A DNA stretch of 64,000 nt from Streptomyces rhizosphaerihabitans. GTDB taxonomy: Bacteria > Actinomycetota > Actinomycetes > Streptomycetales > Streptomycetaceae. Below are positions 43,341 through 52,400 of the stretch, piece by piece. Location: positions 86,367-150,366 of the forward strand of contig NZ_JAODTZ010000021.1 in NCBI RefSeq assembly GCF_025399795.1, read 5' to 3'. Both the position numbers and the translations under genes were made by a program. Position 1 is the first letter of the stretch, and the number at the start of each line of letters is the position of its first letter. The notes beneath the pieces were generated by a model. That model was not told the origin of the DNA. It saw nothing but the letters and a program-made list of their open reading frames with translations, and searched no databases.

Positions 43341-43770
43341 TCATCCCCGTCTGTCCACCGGATGCGGCTGCACCCCGGTCATGAGGATGTCCAGACCGCG
43401 CCGCGTCGTCGCCAGCACGACTCGGTCGGCCGCCCGAAGCACCCGCCCGTGGGGTGGACGCCAGTCGAAGCCGGGCCGGCGGAACCGGACCCCCGCGAGA
43501 GTGTCCCCGGACGAGGAGGCGGGGTGCGCCGTGGCTGAGCCGACGGCGAGGACCCGCCACTCGTGCTCGCGGAACGCCTCATGAACGAGCGTCCCTCGAG
43601 TTCGGGGTGCCCGGCCACGTCGACCACCGTGAACAGCAGCGAGCCCCGCTCGACCGGCATCACTCCCAGCACATGGCGGCCCATCATCGCGGCAGCGAAG
43701 GAGGGCGCCGCGAGCGCCGAAACGCTGCGGCTGCGGGTGGGCGCGTCGGGGTAGGAGGCGCGCAGGGTGC
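43341..43770 (-). pseudogene. TrkA/NAD-binding potassium-channel protein remnant
   Basis: Read on the minus strand: SVSALAAPSFAAAMMGRHVL and FTVVDVAGHPELEGR in one frame, then after about 43600 another frame gives LVHEAFREHEWRVLAVGSAT and DWRPPHGRVLRAADRVVLAT up to the stop at 43341. This is the C-terminal half of an NAD-binding channel-regulator type protein. A one-base deletion shifts the frame and the N-terminal half is lost at 43770, where a transposase fragment begins. Confidence 0.7.
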
Positions 43771-44033
43771 GCGATCTGCTGTACCGGTTCTACCGCCGAT
43801 GCGCCGAAGCCGACCTTCCCGAACTGCAGCGCCTAGCCACAACCGTCGAGACATGGTGGCCAGAGATCCTTGCGTTCCTGCACACCGGGATCACCAACGC
43901 CGGCCCCGAAGGCACCAACCGGGTCATCAAGACAATCGCCCGCGACGCCTACGGCTTCCGCAACCCCGGCAACCAGCGCTTACGCACCCGCTGCGCGACC
44001 AACCCGTCGAGCCCGTGGACACCTCGATGCCCG
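43767..44033 (+). pseudogene. ISL3-family transposase remnant, C-terminal
   Basis: LLYRFYRRCAEADLPELQRL, WWPEILAFLHTGITNAGPEG, TNRVIKTIARDAYGFRNPGN match the last 80 or so residues of ISL3 transposases, including the last catalytic Glu region. The upstream part is missing and the end is out of frame. It joins directly to the truncated channel protein, so the transposon probably caused the truncation. Confidence 0.82.
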
Positions 44034-44130
44034 CTAATTTCGTTGAGCTTGCACCCTGCAATCGTGTTGGCTAGCGGCACCGAACTGTCAGTACCGCAGG
44101 TGTCCGCTTGGCTGTAGCAGGGAGTTAAAC

Positions 44131-44922
44131 GTGCAGGACATTGTTGTCGACCCCGTTGCCCACAATCGAGCAGCCTGGGACAAGTACGCCCAAGAGGGCA
44201 ACGAGTGGTCGAGGCCGGTGAGTGCTGAGGATGTCGAGCGCGCCCGCATGGGCGACTGGTCGATTGTTCTCATCGGGCGTGAGCCAGTCGACCGCTCCTG
44301 GCTGCCGACGGACCTGACCGGCAAGGACGTGTTGTGCCTGGCCTCCGGCGGTGGCCAGCAGGGTCCGATCCTCGCCGCCGCAGGGGCGCGGGTCACCGTA
44401 TTCGACAACTCACCCCGCCAGCTCGGCCAGGACCAGATGGTGGCGGCGCGCGACGGACTCGAGCTGCGCACCGTCCTAGGCGACATGCGCGACCTCAGCG
44501 CCTTCGGCGACGCAACATTCGACGTCGTATTCCATCCGGTCTCTAACCTATTCGTACCAGACTTGGCAGCGGTGTGGCGTGAGTGCTTCCGCGTCCTGCG
44601 ACCGGGCGGAACTCTGCTCGTGGGCTTCCTCAACCCTGATGCGTACTTGTTCGACCACGAGGCGCTCGACGAGCGCGGCGAGCTGATCGTCGTGCACAAG
44701 CTGCCCTACAGCGATGTCACGCAGTACTCCGCCGAGGAACGCGCCACGAAGTTCGGCGCGGACGCCCCTCTTGAATACAGCCACACCCTCACCGACCAGA
44801 TCGGCGGGCAACTCGCCGCGGGGTTCGTCCTCACCGGCTTCGCGGAAGCGCCGGACCGATCCAACGCATCCGCTCAATACATGTCGAACTATTTTGCGAC
44901 GCTGGCGGTCAAGCCGGGCTGA
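44131..44922 (+). CDS. SAM-dependent methyltransferase (class I)
   Basis: A 263-residue protein from GTG 44131 with GGGAG upstream. Motif I is DVLCLASGGGQQGPILAAAG (about residues 68-87), then VTVFDNSPRQL, GDMRDLSAF and FRVLRPGGTLLVGFLNP. It belongs to the UbiE/COQ5-like class; the substrate is not evident. It seems a single gene dropped into an area of decayed genes. Codon use slightly less extreme in GC than neighbours. Confidence 0.9.
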   Translation: MQDIVVDPVAHNRAAWDKYAQEGNEWSRPVSAEDVERARMGDWSIVLIGREPVDRSWLPTDLTGKDVLCLASGGGQQGPILAAAGARVTVFDNSPRQLGQDQMVAARDGLELRTVLGDMRDLSAFGDATFDVVFHPVSNLFVPDLAAVWRECFRVLRPGGTLLVGFLNPDAYLFDHEALDERGELIVVHKLPYSDVTQYSAEERATKFGADAPLEYSHTLTDQIGGQLAAGFVLTGFAEAPDRSNASAQYMSNYFATLAVKPG

Positions 44923-45047
44923 CCCAGCCGTGGGCCGGCCGAGACGGCCGTGTCTCCGAATGGCCAAGTGGAGCGCTGTGCCAGCCCGACCCCCCACTAA
45001 CTTCGCCGAGCCCGTATAGGTCTGTCATTTCGTCCCGTATGCGTCCA

Positions 45048-45896
45048 TCAGCCGTCCCTCACCGGCCCCGCAGTGTCGAGAGCCGCGCCCGTCTGGTCGG
45101 CGAGGGTGACCGCGACCAGGCGTGCCTGGAGCGGCGGTACGGGGCCCGGGCCGGGGGTGAGCATGAAGCGGCCCAGGTAGCGGCCGTTGCGGTGGGTACG
45201 CAGTTCGATCTCGCCGTCCGGCCAGCCGCTCGCGTCGAGATCCCGGTGCCGCCGCCCGACCGCCAGGTTGCCGTCCTGTTCCAGGCGCGGCGGCTGCCCC
45301 ATCAGGGTGCCGTACTCGAAGCGGCAGCCGCGCAGGCCGAGGAGTTCGGTCAGCTCGCGGCGGACGTGGTCGACCACGGTGTCCGAGGACTTCGCGGACT
45401 GGGCGAGCTCGGCCGTCTCGTGGATCCGGGCCAGGTGTCCCGCGTCCGTCACGGTGATCGCTTCGAGGCGGCGGGCGCGGGCCGCGAGCTGGGACACGAT
45501 CAGGCCGACGATCAGCAGCAGGACGGCCGTCTCGATGTCCGCGGACGCGGTGATGTCGAAGGTCTGGTACGGACGGGTGAGGAAGAAGTCGAACCAGGCC
45601 GCCGCCGACAGCGCCGCGACCGCACCAGCCGTACGGCTGCCGATCGCCGCGACCGCGACGACCACCACGACCACCACGACCAGGATCAGCGCCGCGTTGG
45701 TACGCGACAGATCCGTTCGGAAGGGCACGAGGGCGAGTGCCACCAGGAACGGGCCCAGGAGACCCGCCACCAGGGCGAGCCGGTCCCGTATCGGATATCC
45801 GGTCATCACGCCGTCACCTCCTGCGCTCGTCACGACGGCTCCGAGCCCCTGTGTCCTGGCGCTCACGAGTCCTGGTGTGCCGCTTTCGGTGTTCAT
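45048..45896 (-). CDS. DUF4118-GAF protein (KdpD sensor-like)
   Basis: A 282-residue protein. Four membrane segments of the DUF4118 (KdpD transmembrane) domain at about 35-140, including AAWFDFFLTRPYQTFDITA, then a coiled segment and a GAF-like domain (about 165-270). It has no kinase core. Its ATG overlaps the TGA of the KdpD C-terminal remnant upstream. It lies 2.5 kb from the kdp operon start and on the same strand. It may still act as a K+/turgor-sensing partner for another kinase, or be a leftover. Confidence 0.85.
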   Translation of the reverse strand: MNTESGTPGLVSARTQGLGAVVTSAGGDGVMTGYPIRDRLALVAGLLGPFLVALALVPFRTDLSRTNAALILVVVVVVVVAVAAIGSRTAGAVAALSAAAWFDFFLTRPYQTFDITASADIETAVLLLIVGLIVSQLAARARRLEAITVTDAGHLARIHETAELAQSAKSSDTVVDHVRRELTELLGLRGCRFEYGTLMGQPPRLEQDGNLAVGRRHRDLDASGWPDGEIELRTHRNGRYLGRFMLTPGPGPVPPLQARLVAVTLADQTGAALDTAGPVRDG

Positions 45897-46118
45897 ACGC
45901 TGCCTCCTACGCTCCGCGGATCACCGGGGTGCTCCGCCCGCTCGGCGAACGGCAGGGACAGGACCATGGTCAGGCCGCCGCCGGGGGTGTCCTCCGGGGC
46001 GAGAGTGCCGTCCATCGCCTCGGTCAGCCCCCGGGACAGGGCCAGGCCCAGCCCGAGGCCGGTGGTGTTGTCGGTGTCGCCCTGTCGCTGGAAGGGTTCG
46101 AAGAGCCGGTCGCGGTCG
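45893..46118 (-). pseudogene. KdpD C-terminal ATPase-domain remnant
   Basis: Read on the minus strand: DRDRLFEPFQRQGDTDNTTG, LGLGLALSRGLTEAMDGTLA, EDTPGGGLTMVLSLP, the last 70 residues of a KdpD kinase. The N-terminal part, including phospho-acceptor His and N box, is missing; the break at about 46118 is followed by the short shared sequence at 46120-46150. The stop overlaps the start of the DUF4118-GAF gene. Confidence 0.8.
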
Positions 46119-46342
46119 GCGGATGATGAGTCCTTCGAGGATCTTGGAGGAAGTGACTGCCTTTTCGCTCATACCGGACGGCGAGTCGGCGGTAGCCCGA
46201 CGGCCAGGAGATGGACCTCTCGATCTTCCAGCGTGGCGTCCGAGTCGTTCGGAGGACTCGATACCGGGCGGGCGATATGGGCGAGCTTCTACCGTGCGGC
46301 GGACAAGTCACTGGAGTGGCAACGGTGTTGAGTGGTCGTGAG

Positions 46343-47584
46343 TCAGGTGGCGCGGAAGGTGACGCGGACGGTCAGTCCTCCGTCCCGGCCGGGGTGGGCG
46401 GTGATGTCCGCGCGGTGGGCATCGGCGATGGATCTGGCGATGGACAGGCCCAGGCCGTGACCGGTGGTACCGATACGGTCCTGGCCGAGGCGGCGGAAGG
46501 GCTCGAAGAGGTCGGCGACCTGGTCCGGTTCGATGGTGCTGCCGGTGTTGGCAACGGTCAGGGCACGGTCGGTGAGATGGACGGTGACGGTGCCGCCGGG
46601 CCGGTTGTACTGCAGGGCGTTGTCGAGCAGGTTCGTCTGCAGGTGACGCAGCAGAGTGGGATCGCCCTCGACCCGGAGCGGCTGGTCCGCCGTCAAGGTG
46701 AGCGAGAGGTCCTTCGCCCGGGCGGCGGGCTGCAGTGCGCCGGTCAACTGGCGTGCCATCGCGGCGAGGTCGACCTCTTCGGTCTCCTGCAGGCCGCTGT
46801 CGCTGCGGGCCAGAACGAGCAGTGAGTCGATCAGTGTCTCCGCCTCGCGGTTGACGGCCAGCAGGTCCTCTCGTACGTCCGCCAAGCCGTCGGGCAGGGG
46901 GTCGGCCAGTCCGACCTGCAGGCTTGTCCGCTGCACGGCCAGCGGGGTGCGCAGTTCGTGCGAGGCGTTGGTGACGAAGCGGCGCTGGCCGGCGAACGCC
47001 TTCTCCAGGCGTTCGAGCATGATGTCGAAGGTGTCGGCGAGTTTGTGGAGCTCGTCGTCCGGTCCGGTGAGAGCGAGACGCTCGTGCAGGTTCTCCTCAC
47101 TGATCCTGCGCGCCGCGTCCGTCACCGCCGCCACCGGCCGCAGCGCACGCCCGGCGATCCACCACCCCACGACAGAAGCGAGCAGGGTGATCAGTACCAG
47201 CCCGACGCCGGACCACAGGAGCATCTGCTGCAGCGCCGCGCCCTGTACGGCGGCCACCGTCCGGTCGACCAGCTTGAGGGCGATGCCGTCGGAGTCGGTG
47301 CCGTGCGGGAGGGGGAGGCTCGTCCCACCCGGGGTCGTCGGGCTCACCGGCGTGGTCGTGCCCGTCGGACTCGCCACGCTGACCGGCCCCACAGGGCCGA
47401 CGCCGGAGACCACATCGATGTCCCGCACCTGCTGGGTGGTTCCGTAGCGAGCCAGCACCACCACGAAGGCCAACAACACGGCCCCCGCCAGTACGAACAA
47501 GACGGCGAAGGCGGCGGCGATCCTGCCCCGGAAGGGCATCTTGCGCAGGGGGCGGCGCATGCGGGCCGACCAGGTCAACGGCAC
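46343..47584 (-). CDS. Sensor histidine kinase of ABC-linked system 2
   Basis: A 413-residue protein from GTG 47584, overlapping the regulator end by ten bases; the ATG at 47560 is an alternative. Segments at about 22-45 and 115-135 flank a Thr/Pro/Ser-rich extracellular loop. HAMP is followed by VTNASHELRTPLAVQ, N box NLLDNALQYN, and G box GHGLGLSIARS. Related in layout to system 1. The divergent exporter is the likely output. Confidence 0.92.
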   Translation of the reverse strand: MPLTWSARMRRPLRKMPFRGRIAAAFAVLFVLAGAVLLAFVVVLARYGTTQQVRDIDVVSGVGPVGPVSVASPTGTTTPVSPTTPGGTSLPLPHGTDSDGIALKLVDRTVAAVQGAALQQMLLWSGVGLVLITLLASVVGWWIAGRALRPVAAVTDAARRISEENLHERLALTGPDDELHKLADTFDIMLERLEKAFAGQRRFVTNASHELRTPLAVQRTSLQVGLADPLPDGLADVREDLLAVNREAETLIDSLLVLARSDSGLQETEEVDLAAMARQLTGALQPAARAKDLSLTLTADQPLRVEGDPTLLRHLQTNLLDNALQYNRPGGTVTVHLTDRALTVANTGSTIEPDQVADLFEPFRRLGQDRIGTTGHGLGLSIARSIADAHRADITAHPGRDGGLTVRVTFRAT

Positions 47585-48237
47585 AGCCGATACCCCTCAC
47601 CGGCGTCCGCCACGATCGCGTCCGGCAGGCCGAGTTTGCCCCGCAAGCGACTGACGGTGGCGCGGACCGCGCTCGTGCGCGGGTCCAGGTGCTCGTCCCA
47701 GACGGAACGCACCAACTCCCGGTGTGTGACGGCCTCGCCGCGTGCCTCGACCAGCATCAGGAGCACGGCGAACTCCTTGGGCGTGAGATCGACCGCCCGG
47801 CCGTCCACGCGCACTTCGTGCCGGGACAGGTCCAGAGAGATCCCCTGATAGTGATGGACGACCGGCGACGCCGTGGGCGTACGCCGGCTCAGTGCCCGCA
47901 CCCGGGCGACCAGTTCGGTGAAGTCGAAGGGCTTGGTGAGATAGTCGTCGGCTCCCAGGCGCTCCAGGCCGTAGACCCGGTCCTCGAGTGTGTCGGCCGC
48001 GGTCAGCATCAGGATCATCGGCGGATCCGCCCGTCCGCGGAGCCGGAGACAGACCGCGTCGCCCGTCATCACCGGCAGATCGCGGTCGAGGACGAGCACG
48101 TCGTAGTCGGCAAGCAGGCACATCCGTTCGGCCTCGTCGCCCGATGCGGCGATGTCGACCGCCATGGACTGCCTGCGCAGGCCGGTGGCGATGGTCCGCG
48201 CCAGGATCGCGTGATCCTCGGCTACCAGAACTCTCAT
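47575..48237 (-). CDS. OmpR-family response regulator of system 2
   Basis: A 220-residue protein. Acidic pocket VAEDHA, phospho-acceptor Asp in VLVLDRDLPVMTGD, Lys in LTKPFDFTEL; winged helix with TPKEFAVLLMLV and RTSAVRATVSRLRGKLG. It is about half identical by eye in its motifs to the system 1 regulator. A TTTATG direct repeat lies before the divergent FtsX gene. Confidence 0.94.
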   Translation of the reverse strand: MRVLVAEDHAILARTIATGLRRQSMAVDIAASGDEAERMCLLADYDVLVLDRDLPVMTGDAVCLRLRGRADPPMILMLTAADTLEDRVYGLERLGADDYLTKPFDFTELVARVRALSRRTPTASPVVHHYQGISLDLSRHEVRVDGRAVDLTPKEFAVLLMLVEARGEAVTHRELVRSVWDEHLDPRTSAVRATVSRLRGKLGLPDAIVADAGEGYRLCR

Positions 48238-48359
48238 GTGATCAGAAGACCACGCCCGCGTGTACAGCGAGATAAACGCCGTCCGGTGCGTTCGCCCACG
48301 AACCGTCCGGACCCAGCGCCCGATCAGCCCATCCCGGTGGGCGAACCCGGGAGCTGCGA

Positions 48360-48391
48360 CTTTATGCGGCCGTAACAGCCTTTATGTCGCT
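48360..48391. promoter_or_regulatory. Direct repeat upstream of the FtsX operon
   Basis: CTTTATGCGGC at 48360 and CTTTATGTCGC at 48380, spaced 20 bases, in an otherwise GC-rich area and 30-60 bases before the FtsX start. Candidate binding site for the divergent response regulator or part of the promoter. Confidence 0.5.
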
Positions 48392-48419
48392 GTGCGGGTC
48401 CGGCTGTTGTCCTGCGTCC

Positions 48420-49694
48420 ATGAACTTCGTCAAGCGGGCTGCCTTCAGCCTGGGGGCCAGAAGAGGAAAGACCAGCCTTCTGCTCGGCATTTTCCTGGTG
48501 GTCTGCACACTGCTGCTGGGCGGCTTCCTGCTCCGGGACGCGACCACCCGCCAGGAGGCCGAGGCCCAGCGGCGTATCGGCGTGGACGTCACTGTGCGCG
48601 GCGCCAAACTGACCTCACACACGGTAGACACGCTCGGTTCCTCCCCGGTGGTGCAGCGGTACAACCCGGTGCTGCGCGGAGTGAGCAAGCCTCCGGGGCT
48701 GCCTCTCGTGACCTCGAACCTGCCGAAACCCGGCCGACCGGAAGGAGGCAGCGACCGGGGCCAGGACGGACTGGCGGTGAACGGCATCCGTGACTCGGGG
48801 ATGCTCCTCGACTTCTCCACCGGCCGTTCCACGATCGTTGCCGGTCGCGGGCTCACCTCGCAGGACAACGCCCGCAAGGTCGTTCTGGTCAACCAGCGCC
48901 TGGCCGCGAAGAATCATCTGAAGGTCGGCGACACCGTCCCCCTGGCCTCCCCCGACGGCAAGCACACGGACTCCTTCACCGTCGCCGGCGTGTACGAGGA
49001 CTCCCGCCAGGACCCGCCCCAGTGGGTGGCGCCCAGCGAGCTGTCCGCGAACCAGGTGTACGCCCCGGCCGCCGCCCTGTCCGTGCTCGGCTTCGGAACC
49101 AAGCCCGACGAAGCCGTCTTCAAGATCCGCTCTCCCGAGCAGGCCCGGCAACTGCACACGGAAGCCGCCCGGTTGCTCGGCACCGACGGCTTCCGCTTCG
49201 ACATCAACGACAAGGCGTACCGCGACCAGGTCCTGCCACTGCAGCGGGTCGGGACGTTCACCACCGCCCTGGTCTGGCTGATCACCCTGTCCGGAGCGGT
49301 GATCCTCACCCTGATCGTGACCATGACGATCAGGGACCGCCGCGACGAACTGGGCATGCTGCTCGCCCTGGGCGAGAAGAAGTGGAAACTCATCGGCCAG
49401 CACACCGTGGAGGTCGCGGCCGTCCTGCTGCCCGCCCTCGCTCTGGCAGCCCTGGCCGGCCAGTCCCTGGCCCACCACGCGGGCACCATGCTGCTGGTTC
49501 GCGAGCAGCACAGCGTCACCGCCGGCCAGAACCCCGCCGACCAGAACCCCACGGTGTCAAACATCCGCATGGACATCGGCGACCTCGGCAAGGTCGCCGC
49601 CATCGGCCTGGGCATCGCCCTGGTCGCCACCGCCGTCCCCGGCATCGGGATTCTCCGACTGCACCCGCGCTCCATCCTCACCGACACCGAATAG
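48420..49694 (+). CDS. FtsX-like ABC permease A, system 2
   Basis: A 424-residue protein from ATG 48420. An N-terminal membrane segment (SLLLGIFLVVCTLLLGGFLL) is followed by a large MacB-like extracellular domain (about 45-280) and three C-terminal segments with FtsX core features (DELGMLLALGEKKWKLI). No clear ribosome-binding site is seen, so translation may be leaderless or weak. First gene of a three-gene exporter operon. Confidence 0.93.
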   Translation: MNFVKRAAFSLGARRGKTSLLLGIFLVVCTLLLGGFLLRDATTRQEAEAQRRIGVDVTVRGAKLTSHTVDTLGSSPVVQRYNPVLRGVSKPPGLPLVTSNLPKPGRPEGGSDRGQDGLAVNGIRDSGMLLDFSTGRSTIVAGRGLTSQDNARKVVLVNQRLAAKNHLKVGDTVPLASPDGKHTDSFTVAGVYEDSRQDPPQWVAPSELSANQVYAPAAALSVLGFGTKPDEAVFKIRSPEQARQLHTEAARLLGTDGFRFDINDKAYRDQVLPLQRVGTFTTALVWLITLSGAVILTLIVTMTIRDRRDELGMLLALGEKKWKLIGQHTVEVAAVLLPALALAALAGQSLAHHAGTMLLVREQHSVTAGQNPADQNPTVSNIRMDIGDLGKVAAIGLGIALVATAVPGIGILRLHPRSILTDTE

Positions 49695-49705
49695 GCCCAC
49701 CCCTC

Positions 49706-51091
49706 ATGAACTTCATCAAACGCGCCGGCCTGAGCCTGTGGTCACGCAAAGCCAGAACCCTGATCACCCTGGGCACCTTTCTGGTCATCTGCACCATGGT
49801 GCTCGCCGGGTTCCTCATCGGAACCGCCACCGGACGCGCCGCCGACAGCGCCGAACGCCGCCTCGGCGCCGCCGTCACCCTTGAGATGGATCTCACCGGC
49901 GCGGGGGGCGGCATGCCGGGCCAGGCCCCGCAGATCGGCTCGGACGTCGTCGACAGGATCGGCGGATCCCCGCTGGTGGCCAAGTACAACTACACGTACA
50001 ACGACGGAACCACGCTGCTCGGCGGCCTCGAACTCACCAGCAGCAAACGTTTCGCGTCCGATGCGCCCGCCACCTACACCCTGGCCGCCGGCGTCCGGGA
50101 CTCCTCCCTGCTCCCCGATTTCGCCAGCGGCAACTGGAAGCTGCTGTCCGGCGAGCATGTCACCGCCGCCGATCAGAACCACAACGAGGTCCTGATCGAG
50201 GAACGGCTGGCGAGCAAGAACCACCTCAAGGTCGGCGACAAGATGACGCTGTCCGAGAACGACCCCACCGGCAAGGGCAAGGCCGTCTTCACCGTCAAGG
50301 GCATCTACCACAACCCCTCCGACCAGCCCGACCCCGACTACCAGCAGGCCCCGGGCGACAAGCTGATCGTCCCGGCCGGCGCACTGGGCAAGCTCAACTC
50401 CGGCGGCAAGCAGGGCCCGACCCCCCTGCAGGGCGCGACCTTCCAGCTGAAGGACGCCGCCGCGTTCGACGCCTTCCACGCACAGGCCGACCGTACGGCC
50501 GGGAACGCGCTGAAGGGATTCAAGCTCAGCATCAACGACAAGGCTCTGAAGCAGATGACCGGTCCCCTGGACAGTGTCACCACCTCCGCGACCGCGGCCA
50601 TGTGGCTGATCGGCATCGCCGGGGGCCTCGTCCTGGGTCTGCTCGCCACTCTCGCGGTCAAGCAGCGCCGCACGGAGTTCGGCATCCTGCTGTCCTTGGG
50701 CGAGACGAAGTGGAAGCTGGTCGCCCAGCAGTGCGTCGAGATCGTCGTCGTCGCGGTCCTCGCCATCGGTCTGAGCTCGGTGTTCGCCCAGAACCTGACT
50801 CAGAAGGCAGGCGACACGTTGCTGCACGACCAGGCCGCCTCGGCCCAGCGGAAGATCAACGCCTGGCAGCCGCCGCCCCCCGGCTCCACCGGACTGGAAC
50901 AGGGCATCGACCCGAACTCCGCGCCGGTCAAGGGCGCCGACCCCATAGACAAGATCACTGTCCGGCTGCAGCCGTCGGACGTCGCCACCGTCGCCGGTAT
51001 CGGTCTGGGCATCGGTCTGCTGGCCACCGCGATTCCCGCCGCCTCCGCGCTGCGCCTCAACCCCCGCCGCATCCTCACCAAGGGCAAGTGA
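49706..51091 (+). CDS. FtsX-like ABC permease B, system 2
   Basis: A 461-residue paralogue of the preceding permease with the same plan: N-terminal segment ITLGTFLVICTMVLAGFLIG, extracellular domain, and three C-terminal segments with RTEFGILLSLGETKWKLV. The two probably form the heterodimeric membrane part of a MacB-type exporter. Eleven bases from the previous stop. Confidence 0.94.
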   Translation: MNFIKRAGLSLWSRKARTLITLGTFLVICTMVLAGFLIGTATGRAADSAERRLGAAVTLEMDLTGAGGGMPGQAPQIGSDVVDRIGGSPLVAKYNYTYNDGTTLLGGLELTSSKRFASDAPATYTLAAGVRDSSLLPDFASGNWKLLSGEHVTAADQNHNEVLIEERLASKNHLKVGDKMTLSENDPTGKGKAVFTVKGIYHNPSDQPDPDYQQAPGDKLIVPAGALGKLNSGGKQGPTPLQGATFQLKDAAAFDAFHAQADRTAGNALKGFKLSINDKALKQMTGPLDSVTTSATAAMWLIGIAGGLVLGLLATLAVKQRRTEFGILLSLGETKWKLVAQQCVEIVVVAVLAIGLSSVFAQNLTQKAGDTLLHDQAASAQRKINAWQPPPPGSTGLEQGIDPNSAPVKGADPIDKITVRLQPSDVATVAGIGLGIGLLATAIPAASALRLNPRRILTKGK

Positions 51092-51096
51092 CCGCC

Positions 51097-51804
51097 ATGA
51101 ACCAGACCGCACCCGCCATCACGCCGCCCGCCCTGCAGTTCACGGATGTCAGCCACGTCTACCAGAACCAGCGACGCCGGACCACTGTGCTCAAGCAGAT
51201 CGACCTGGCCTTCGAACGCGGCACCTTCTACACCGTCCTCGGCCCCTCGGGCAGTGGCAAGACCACGCTCCTCAGCCTGGCCAGCGGGCTGGACAGCCCC
51301 ACCAAGGGAACCATTCGCTTCGACGGACAGGACCTGGCCGAACTCGGCCTGGGCCGCTACCGCAACAAGCACGCAGCCACCGTCTTCCAGCAGTACAACC
51401 TGCTCACCTATATGACGGCGCTGCAGAACGTCATCACCGCCATGGAGATCACCGGCGCCAAGCCGGCCACGGGACGGCGCAAAGCTCATGCGCTGGAACT
51501 GCTCGCCAAAGTCGGCCTCGACCCCGACACGGCCGACCGCAACGTCCTCAAACTCTCCGGCGGGCAGCAACAACGCGTCGCCATCGCCCGGGCCCTCGCC
51601 TGCGACGTGGACATCCTCTTCGCCGACGAACCGACCGGAAACCTCGACGAGGACACCGCCGACGGCATCATCGGCATCTTCCAGGAGCTGGCCCACACGC
51701 AGAACAAGTGCGTCATCGTGGTCACCCACAGCCAGACCCTCGCCGCCCGGTCCGACCGGACGCTGACCCTGCGCAAGGGCAAGGTCGCCGTGGGAGCCGC
51801 CTGA
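51097..51804 (+). CDS. ABC transporter ATP-binding protein, system 2 (MacB/LolD class)
   Basis: A 235-residue protein with Walker A GPSGSGKTTLLSL, Q loop VFQQYNLL, signature LSGGQQQRVAIARAL, Walker B DILFADEPTGNLD and switch His VVTHS. It is of the class that pairs with FtsX-like permeases. Starts five bases after the second permease ends. Likely exports or senses membrane-active peptides under control of system 2. Confidence 0.96.
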   Translation: MNQTAPAITPPALQFTDVSHVYQNQRRRTTVLKQIDLAFERGTFYTVLGPSGSGKTTLLSLASGLDSPTKGTIRFDGQDLAELGLGRYRNKHAATVFQQYNLLTYMTALQNVITAMEITGAKPATGRRKAHALELLAKVGLDPDTADRNVLKLSGGQQQRVAIARALACDVDILFADEPTGNLDEDTADGIIGIFQELAHTQNKCVIVVTHSQTLAARSDRTLTLRKGKVAVGAA

Positions 51805-52206
51805 GCTTCGGCTCCTCCCCACCCCGGCCACGTTGCGCCCCCGCCCGCAGGAGGGGCGGGGCGCCGACCGGCGCCTCACGAGACATGCCCTCAGGTAGAT
51901 TCCGGGCGACTCTGCCGCGCATGCGGCGCAGGCCGGCCAGTGTGCAGTGGCCGACTGCGCCGGTTCGGGCGAGCCGATATCGAGGGTGATGGTGTGTTCG
52001 GCCTCGACGGTGAGGCCGCCGGCCGTGTATTCGGCTCTTCGGTCGGGGCCGTTTCCTTGGCTCCCAGGAGCCCCGCACACGTACTCCTCGCAGGGCTGTG
52101 GCCCAGAGTCTCCGGCCCCAGACGGTCACCGCATGGAACGCCCTGAGCCACACCCGGACGACTCGTCGGACAACGTCTCCGGCGCACTCCTGCGGTACCT
52201 CCGGCC
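51805..52206. other. Intergenic, 402 bp
   Basis: No supported gene. The strongest frames on both strands lack coding bias. A GC hairpin is possible at 51840-51875 after the ABC operon. Confidence 0.4.
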
Positions 52207-52400
52207 TCAGATGCGGCGTTTCCCGCGGTTGGCGGGGCGGTCCAGGAGGCTCACGACCCAGCCGAAGGAGAAACCGAGGGGAACGGTGACCACGACGACG
52301 TTCTCCAGCGGAAACCAGGCGAAGTCCTGCTCGGGGAACAAGGCCAGCGGGGTACCGGAGAGAGCCCCGCTCGGGACGTTCCCGGCCGTCTCGGCGTAAC
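52207..52400 (-). pseudogene. Sodium:solute symporter remnant, C-terminal
   Basis: Read on the minus strand: LALFPEQDFAWFPLENVVVV, TVPLGFSFGWVVSLLDRPAN match the end of acetate/solute symporters of the SSS family, followed by a basic tail. The preceding twelve or so membrane segments are absent. The break lies near the dispersed repeat at 52374. Confidence 0.6.

Noticed and set aside
50800..52080. 426-residue open frame on the minus strand after the FtsX operon
   Set aside because: Antisense to the ATPase gene for most of its length, with no family motif; the 51890-52080 part has no start or coding bias.
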